Of a DNA stretch of 64,000 nt, positions 59,797-64,000 are shown piece by piece. The notes under the pieces are model-generated. The model saw only the letters and a list, made by a program, of their open reading frames with translations. It made no database searches and was not told the DNA's origin. The stretch comes from Streptomyces sp. CHD11. GTDB lineage: Bacteria; Actinomycetota; Actinomycetes; Streptomycetales; Streptomycetaceae. The DNA is taken from contig NZ_JABTTS010000007.1 in assembly GCF_018638295.1 (NCBI RefSeq), positions 166,117 through 230,116 of the forward strand, given 5' to 3'. The position numbers and the translations under genes are program-made. Within the stretch, counting starts at the first letter, position 1; every line of letters starts with the position of its first letter.

Positions 59797-61311
59797 GTGG
59801 CCGGTGGGGGCAGACGGACGCGGCCATGGGGGCCATTGAAGGGATCGTCTGTTGAGGCAAACGCCGTCGCTCAGGTGCTGAGGCAGTGGCTGGACAGGGA
59901 GGGCATGCGTGTCGACGACGTCCACAGGAAGCTCACTCCAGAGCACTTCGCTGACGGACGGGTCCCGAGCCGGTCGACGGTGTCCGAGCGTTTAGCCGGC
60001 GTCGGGTTGCACCGGGACTTCATCGAGGCCATAGCTGACGTCTGCTCACAGGATGCCGTGGGCAGGGATCGTCTCCTGGCTCAGGCGGATTCCGCCCGTC
60101 GACATGCGGTCGTCAATGCGCCTAAAGAGGCGGACACTGGCGTTGCCCTTGAGAACCAACTTGTCATCGTGCAGCAACGGTCGATCGCGGTCTCCGACAA
60201 GCTGGTGCGGGCGATGGAACGTGCGTCACAGCTTGAGCGTGAGCGTAACGAAGCGAACCAGATGGTGTTCGTGTTGCTGGCTATGGTGGACAAGCTGCAC
60301 CGGGACATCGACGCGTTGGTACGAGAGCGCGACCGTATACACGATGCCTCCTCCGTACATGTTGAGTTGGAGGAGGTGCAGGAGCACCTGGTGCGCAGTG
60401 AGCAGCAGCGTGTCACGGCGGAAGCCGAGCTAGAACGTGCTCGCGCCGAGCGTGAGAAAGCCGACCGACTTGCCGAAGAGGCTGCCGAGCAAGTTCACCT
60501 TCTCACGGAGGAACTCGCACGCCTCCGTGGTCAGGTACCCGGCCCGGACACGGATAGCTCCCCGCCTCCGCAGGCTGTGGCACCCGACCTACGGAACGCG
60601 TTGGGCGGTACTACCGATGACATCGAACTGGCGCTTATAAAGGCTGCACGGCACTTGGACGACCGCGCTGACCGACTCGATCAGCTCGCCTCCGAGATCC
60701 ACCTGGACAACCCGCCGGACAACTCTCCTGCCTTGGAGGTTACGGTGGACAACACTTCCGAAGCTGGCTACAGCCTCATCCCTGAGCCGAGCGCAGCGGT
60801 AAGCGTCTCAACCCCGATTGGCCCGAGCGCCTTCGAAGCGTTCTGTCGCATGCACTACCCGGCCTATCTTGCCTGGGCGCGTACCTACCTGGGCACCGAG
60901 GCCGATGCCGCAGACGCTGTTAGCTTGGCGCTTGAGGAACTGCTCAGACACTGGACAGACGTGCTGAAAATGGCGAGTCCGGAGGCAGGTGCTTGGCAAC
61001 TGATGAAGGCCCGGATCCGCCAGTTCGCCGAAGGCCGGGGCTGGGACGAGGCGCTCATGCAGTCTGTCATTGACAGTGAAGCGCTGCGCGACGCGGTCGA
61101 TCCGGGAAAGCAGGTGAAGGAGACCCTTCGTCTCTTCCTGGCCATCACGACACTCCCTGAAAAGCAGCATGATGTCGTGATACTGGTACACATCCATGGC
61201 TATTCCATTGAAAATGCCGCCTATCACCTAGGTATGGGTCATGGAACCGTACGGCACTTGGACCTTCAGGCCCGGCGTGCCATTCGTCGCGACTTAGGAA
61301 TCGTCAGGTGA
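59797..61311 (+). CDS. HTH-coiled coil-ECF-sigma-like chimeric regulator
   Basis: The 504-residue protein has three parts. The first is an N-terminal XRE-like helical domain (AVAQVLRQWLDREGMRVDDV, SRSTVSERLAGVG; about 20-85). The second is a long coiled coil (about 110-245, with ERASQLERERNEANQ and AEAELERARAEREKADRLAE). The third is a C-terminal sigma-70-like pair: region 2-like FEAFCRMHYPAYLAWARTYLG near 345, and region 4-like TLPEKQHDVVILVHIHGYSIENAA from near 450. The GTG at 59797 has AGGAGG upstream. The promoter holds repeated GGATAA and the palindrome AACCCGGGTT. It probably activates itself or the pentapeptide gene 137 bp downstream. Confidence 0.8.
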   Translation: MAGGGRRTRPWGPLKGSSVEANAVAQVLRQWLDREGMRVDDVHRKLTPEHFADGRVPSRSTVSERLAGVGLHRDFIEAIADVCSQDAVGRDRLLAQADSARRHAVVNAPKEADTGVALENQLVIVQQRSIAVSDKLVRAMERASQLERERNEANQMVFVLLAMVDKLHRDIDALVRERDRIHDASSVHVELEEVQEHLVRSEQQRVTAEAELERARAEREKADRLAEEAAEQVHLLTEELARLRGQVPGPDTDSSPPPQAVAPDLRNALGGTTDDIELALIKAARHLDDRADRLDQLASEIHLDNPPDNSPALEVTVDNTSEAGYSLIPEPSAAVSVSTPIGPSAFEAFCRMHYPAYLAWARTYLGTEADAADAVSLALEELLRHWTDVLKMASPEAGAWQLMKARIRQFAEGRGWDEALMQSVIDSEALRDAVDPGKQVKETLRLFLAITTLPEKQHDVVILVHIHGYSIENAAYHLGMGHGTVRHLDLQARRAIRRDLGIVR

Positions 61312-61448
61312 TTAATTCTGGGCCACGGCTCTAGCCTTGCACATTCATGGGACGGTCTGTCTGCGCAGCGAGCGGATTCGGGCCGTCGTTAGACACTACC
61401 GTTTACCCCGTAAGCCTACCTGACTTTCTGTAGTCTAGGAGTCGCTGC

Positions 61449-63407
61449 GTGACGAGCACCACCCGCGCCAATCCCCAGATGTGGCCGCAATGTGATCGGG
61501 CCCTGGCGTGTCAGGGCATACAAGTACCCGGCCATACTGCATGCCTTGCCCACTTGAATGAGACAGACCGCGACGCTTATCTGGCAACTTTGGTGCCGGG
61601 TGCGGACGTCGATCACCGCGGCACCTCCTTTACTAGGGACTTGCTCAATTCTCTACTGAGCTCTCTTCGCGACCCCGTCACGGGTGAATGTCGTTTCGGT
61701 CACGCTCGCCTCAATGGGGCGAACTTCCAGGATGCGCACTTCGAAGGAGTAGCATTTTCTGGGGTTGCAAGTTTCGACGGGGTGATCTTCCATGGCCACG
61801 CAGAATTCACTATGGCCACCTTCTGTGAGAATGCAAGATTCGTCGATGCGACTTACAATGGTGACGCCCGCTTCACCCGAGTAGTCTTCACTGCAAATGC
61901 CTACTTTGGGGGGGCTACCTTTCAAGGTAGTGCCGATTTCGCCGCGACGGATTTCGTTCGAGATGCACTCTTTAATGGAGTGACGTGTAGGGGCAACGTC
62001 GCGTTTCTAGGAGCAAATTTTGGAGACACCGCGGAATTTAGTAAGGGAGTCTTTGGTCGCTACGCTGGTTTCTCTAGGGCGAACTTCGTGCGTGCCGCCG
62101 TGTTCACGGAGGCAACTTTCAATGGTCTAGCCGGGTTTGACGCATCAAAATTCAATGGTGCGACCGATTTCCGAAATGCTGCTTTCGATGGAAACGCTCG
62201 GTTTGATGGTGTTGTATTTGCCGGTGAAGTAGATTTCGTCGGGGCGCGCTTTGACGTAGTGACGAATTTTGGGCCGGTAGTATGCAGTGGACTCCTCGAT
62301 CTCTCTGAGGCGGTTTTTCCCGCACCAGTGACATTTGAACTTTCTGCACGGGCCGTAAGCTTTGTGCGTACCCGGTGGGAGTCAACGGCTACACTTCGAA
62401 TTCGTTACGCGTCCGTAGATTTGACTCAGGCGGTCCTATCCTTCCCTGTGGCTGTTACGGCTCACCCTGCACCGTTCAACTTTCATAATGAACATGGGGA
62501 AGAGGAGCTGCTGGATGAGTCATCGCTATCCAGCGACTCCGCCTCGGTACGGGTGACATCAGTTCAAGGAGTGGACGCAACTCACCTGGTACTCATCGAC
62601 ACGGACCTGACTGAATGCGTGTTTTTCGGTGCCTTCCACCTTGACCAGCTCCGTCTGGAAGGGCGCACCGTCTTCGGACAGCCTCCTGTTGGCATGGGCC
62701 TCAACCCGGTTCGATGGACGCGGCGACGGACGCTTGCCGAGGAACACCATTGGCGCGCTGTGGCAGCCGGCCAGCCCGCCTTGCCAACAGGACAACTTCC
62801 TTCATCTCGAGTGTGGCGAACTGGCCCACATCACTCTGATCCGAATCGTTCTCCGGATCCGGAGGACGTCGCTGCCTTGTATCGACAGCTACGCAAGGCG
62901 TTCGAGGACGGCAAGAACGAGCCGGGGGCGTCAGACTTCTACTACGGTGAGATGGAAATGCGTCGCCATGACCACACGAGCACCCCGGCTGGCGAACGGG
63001 GCCTGCTGTGGGCGTACTGGCTCCTTTCCGGTTACGGACTCCGGGCTTCCCGCGCACTGGGTTGGCTCGCTATCGCTCTGCTGGTAACGATCTTCCTGAT
63101 GATGGGTTGGGGACTGCCTGACTCATCTCCGAAGCAGACCGCAAGTGGTGCCGTCTCCGCTGGTGGCGGTCATGTATCTCTGGTAGTGGACAAGACTGAA
63201 CCGGAGCTCACCGTGCCGTCTGCTCAACGCTTCACTGCTGAGCGATTCGACAAGTCGATACAAGTGGTCCTAAATAGCGTGGTCTTCCGGTCCAGCGGTC
63301 AGGACCTCACCACCGTTGGCACCTATACGGAAATGATCAGCCGCTTCACTGAGCCGGTCCTCTTGGGTCTGGCAATCCTCGCCATGCGTGCCCGCATCAA
63401 ACGCTGA
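61449..63407 (+). CDS. Pentapeptide-repeat membrane protein
   Basis: The 652-residue protein has a Cys-containing N-terminus (ALACQGIQVPGHTACLAHL) and a pentapeptide-repeat right-handed beta helix at about 80-300, with units such as ANFQD, AHFEG, ATFQG and AAFDG. It then has a mixed domain and two C-terminal membrane helices (ALGWLAIALLVTIFLMMGW near 540; EPVLLGLAILAMRA at the end), between which lies an external loop. Its base composition is clearly less GC-rich than the rest of the window, which suggests transfer. GTG start with AGGAG. It probably forms a unit with the sigma-like gene upstream. The function is unknown. Confidence 0.87.
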   Translation: MTSTTRANPQMWPQCDRALACQGIQVPGHTACLAHLNETDRDAYLATLVPGADVDHRGTSFTRDLLNSLLSSLRDPVTGECRFGHARLNGANFQDAHFEGVAFSGVASFDGVIFHGHAEFTMATFCENARFVDATYNGDARFTRVVFTANAYFGGATFQGSADFAATDFVRDALFNGVTCRGNVAFLGANFGDTAEFSKGVFGRYAGFSRANFVRAAVFTEATFNGLAGFDASKFNGATDFRNAAFDGNARFDGVVFAGEVDFVGARFDVVTNFGPVVCSGLLDLSEAVFPAPVTFELSARAVSFVRTRWESTATLRIRYASVDLTQAVLSFPVAVTAHPAPFNFHNEHGEEELLDESSLSSDSASVRVTSVQGVDATHLVLIDTDLTECVFFGAFHLDQLRLEGRTVFGQPPVGMGLNPVRWTRRRTLAEEHHWRAVAAGQPALPTGQLPSSRVWRTGPHHSDPNRSPDPEDVAALYRQLRKAFEDGKNEPGASDFYYGEMEMRRHDHTSTPAGERGLLWAYWLLSGYGLRASRALGWLAIALLVTIFLMMGWGLPDSSPKQTASGAVSAGGGHVSLVVDKTEPELTVPSAQRFTAERFDKSIQVVLNSVVFRSSGQDLTTVGTYTEMISRFTEPVLLGLAILAMRARIKR

Positions 63408-63520
63408 CCGTCATCGGTGGTGTGATGGATCACGCCGCATCTTCACTTTATTGAGACATAGTTTCTTTGCAGAACGGGGCCATTATCAGAGTTAGGTCGG
63501 CGTAGCGGGTTTGGGCTGGA

Positions 63521-63634
63521 GCTGCTTTGGGGCGAGTGATTATGGCCCCGTAAGCTTTCGCGCGTCGGGCAGTCTGTGGACCTGCCCGTTAAAGCACGAC
63601 GTTGGGGCCAAGATCTTAGAGGCTCGCCCCAAAG
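63521..63634. other. Nested inverted-repeat structure (candidate structured RNA or DNA element)
   Basis: Several nested arms pair in order. CTTTGGGGCGAG (63525-63536) pairs with CTCGCCCCAAAG (63623-63634). TGGCCCC (63543-63549) pairs with GGGGCCA (63604-63610). GCTTT pairs with AAAGC. CGGGCAG (63566-63572) pairs with CTGCCCG (63582-63588) around a 9-base apical loop. All helices are perfect, giving a rod of about 114 bases. No coding frame uses the region. It lies in the 540-bp gap between the pentapeptide gene and the IS-like element, which further right (63690-63800) is very GC-rich with short hairpins. Confidence 0.6.
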
Positions 63635-63836
63635 TGGCTGCCTAAAGCCGTGGAGCCGGCCACCCCAGCCACAGAGGGTGTCTCCCACTTGTGCCCGCAG
63701 CCGCCGAGCGCGCCGCCGGGCGCGGCCAGCCGGGGCGAAGACAGGAGGCAGGCCGCGCCGCAGAGGCGGCGCGCGCCCGCGCCGTGCGCGGGCCTTGATG
63801 AAGGAGAGAAAGTCTTATCCCATTGGGATGAGGTGC

Positions 63837-64000
63837 TGTTGTCCGGTCCCGGGAGATGCTTGACACTTCGATCCCAGCTGATGGTTGACGGTGGCCGTGA
63901 TCGGCTTTTCTGTGCACGTCGTGGCGGCGTGTGGCAGGAGGCCGGGATTGGCTCTGGTGGAGTTGTCGGTTGTCGAGCAGAGATACCGGGCTGTGCTTGC
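63837..64000 (+). mobile_element. Left end of an IS481-like insertion sequence, cut by window
   Basis: A transposase start lies at 63948. The preceding 110 bp, beginning near TGTTGTCCGGTCCCGGGAG (63837), looks like the terminal repeat and leader of IS481-family elements. The right end lies outside the window, so the repeat match cannot be verified here. Confidence 0.55.
63948..64000 (+). CDS. IS481-family transposase, N-terminal fragment
   Basis: From a TTG with AGGAGG upstream the frame reads LALVELSVVEQRYRAVL, the characteristic N-terminus of IS481-type transposases just before their helix-turn-helix. Only 17 codons are inside the window. Confidence 0.65.
   Translation, partial: MALVELSVVEQRYRAVL

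Overview
The window is high-GC actinobacterial DNA and almost certainly Streptomyces. The evidence is the codon bias, the many GTG starts with purine-rich ribosome sites, long and short chaplin genes (spore and aerial-hypha surface proteins), a mycothiol-type maleylpyruvate isomerase-fold protein, many wHTH regulators, and an ATP-grasp-modified peptide cluster of the kind common in streptomycetes. Most of it reads as chromosomal backbone. The right end (about 53.9-64 kb) reads as an integrated accessory element.

Left part (1-22.3 kb). It opens with a truncated sugar ABC ATPase and its LacI regulator, which has two tandem operators upstream. Next come degraded gene fragments and a DinB/SCP2-like enzyme. 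A compact graspetide-type RiPP locus follows (3.1-7.6 kb): XRE regulator, precursor peptide, ATP-grasp ligase, protein-isoaspartate methyltransferase-like enzyme and two small accessory proteins. Housekeeping genes then follow: transhydrogenase pntAB, helicase recD2, citrate synthase, the copper pair copA-copZ with a CsoR-type operator, an alcohol dehydrogenase, a GNAT acetyltransferase, a small HTH protein, and methylmalonate-semialdehyde dehydrogenase with a gene-free leader.

Middle (22.4-33.6 kb). A 42-codon remnant of an MMPL exporter gene is translationally coupled to an MFS exporter and a TetX-like monooxygenase. These face a response regulator-histidine kinase-MMPL operon. The two MMPL 5' ends form an inverted repeat of about 200 bp, about 7 kb apart. 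A hydrolase-ABC ATPase fusion and its permease follow.

Surface region (33.7-53.6 kb). A sortase-anchored chaplin with three chaplin domains comes first. Then comes an exopolysaccharide-type cluster: flavoprotein, ATP-grasp, GH26-like secreted hydrolase, chain-length regulator, two glycosyltransferases, NodB deacetylase, MurJ/Wzx flippase, O-antigen ligase/polymerase, phosphoglycosyltransferase and a secreted protein. The eight-gene biosynthetic block (39062-48535) is nearly all overlapping start to stop. After it come small secreted proteins, a short chaplin, a tandemly duplicated pair of small secreted genes (A-B-A'-B'), and an alpha/beta hydrolase whose nucleophile position is Cys.

Right end (53.9-64 kb). 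The 3' half of a tRNA-Arg(TCT) marks a probable attachment site. Beyond it lie two GntR/UTRA regulators (one with paired palindromic operators), a tightly overlapped operon of small proteins as in actinobacterial integrative elements, and a 119-bp direct repeat. Then come a coiled-coil HTH/sigma-like chimera, a lower-GC pentapeptide-repeat membrane protein, a nested inverted-repeat structure, and the start of an IS481-like insertion sequence cut by the window edge. No integrase, replication or transfer gene is visible, so the element is either degenerate or continues beyond the window.
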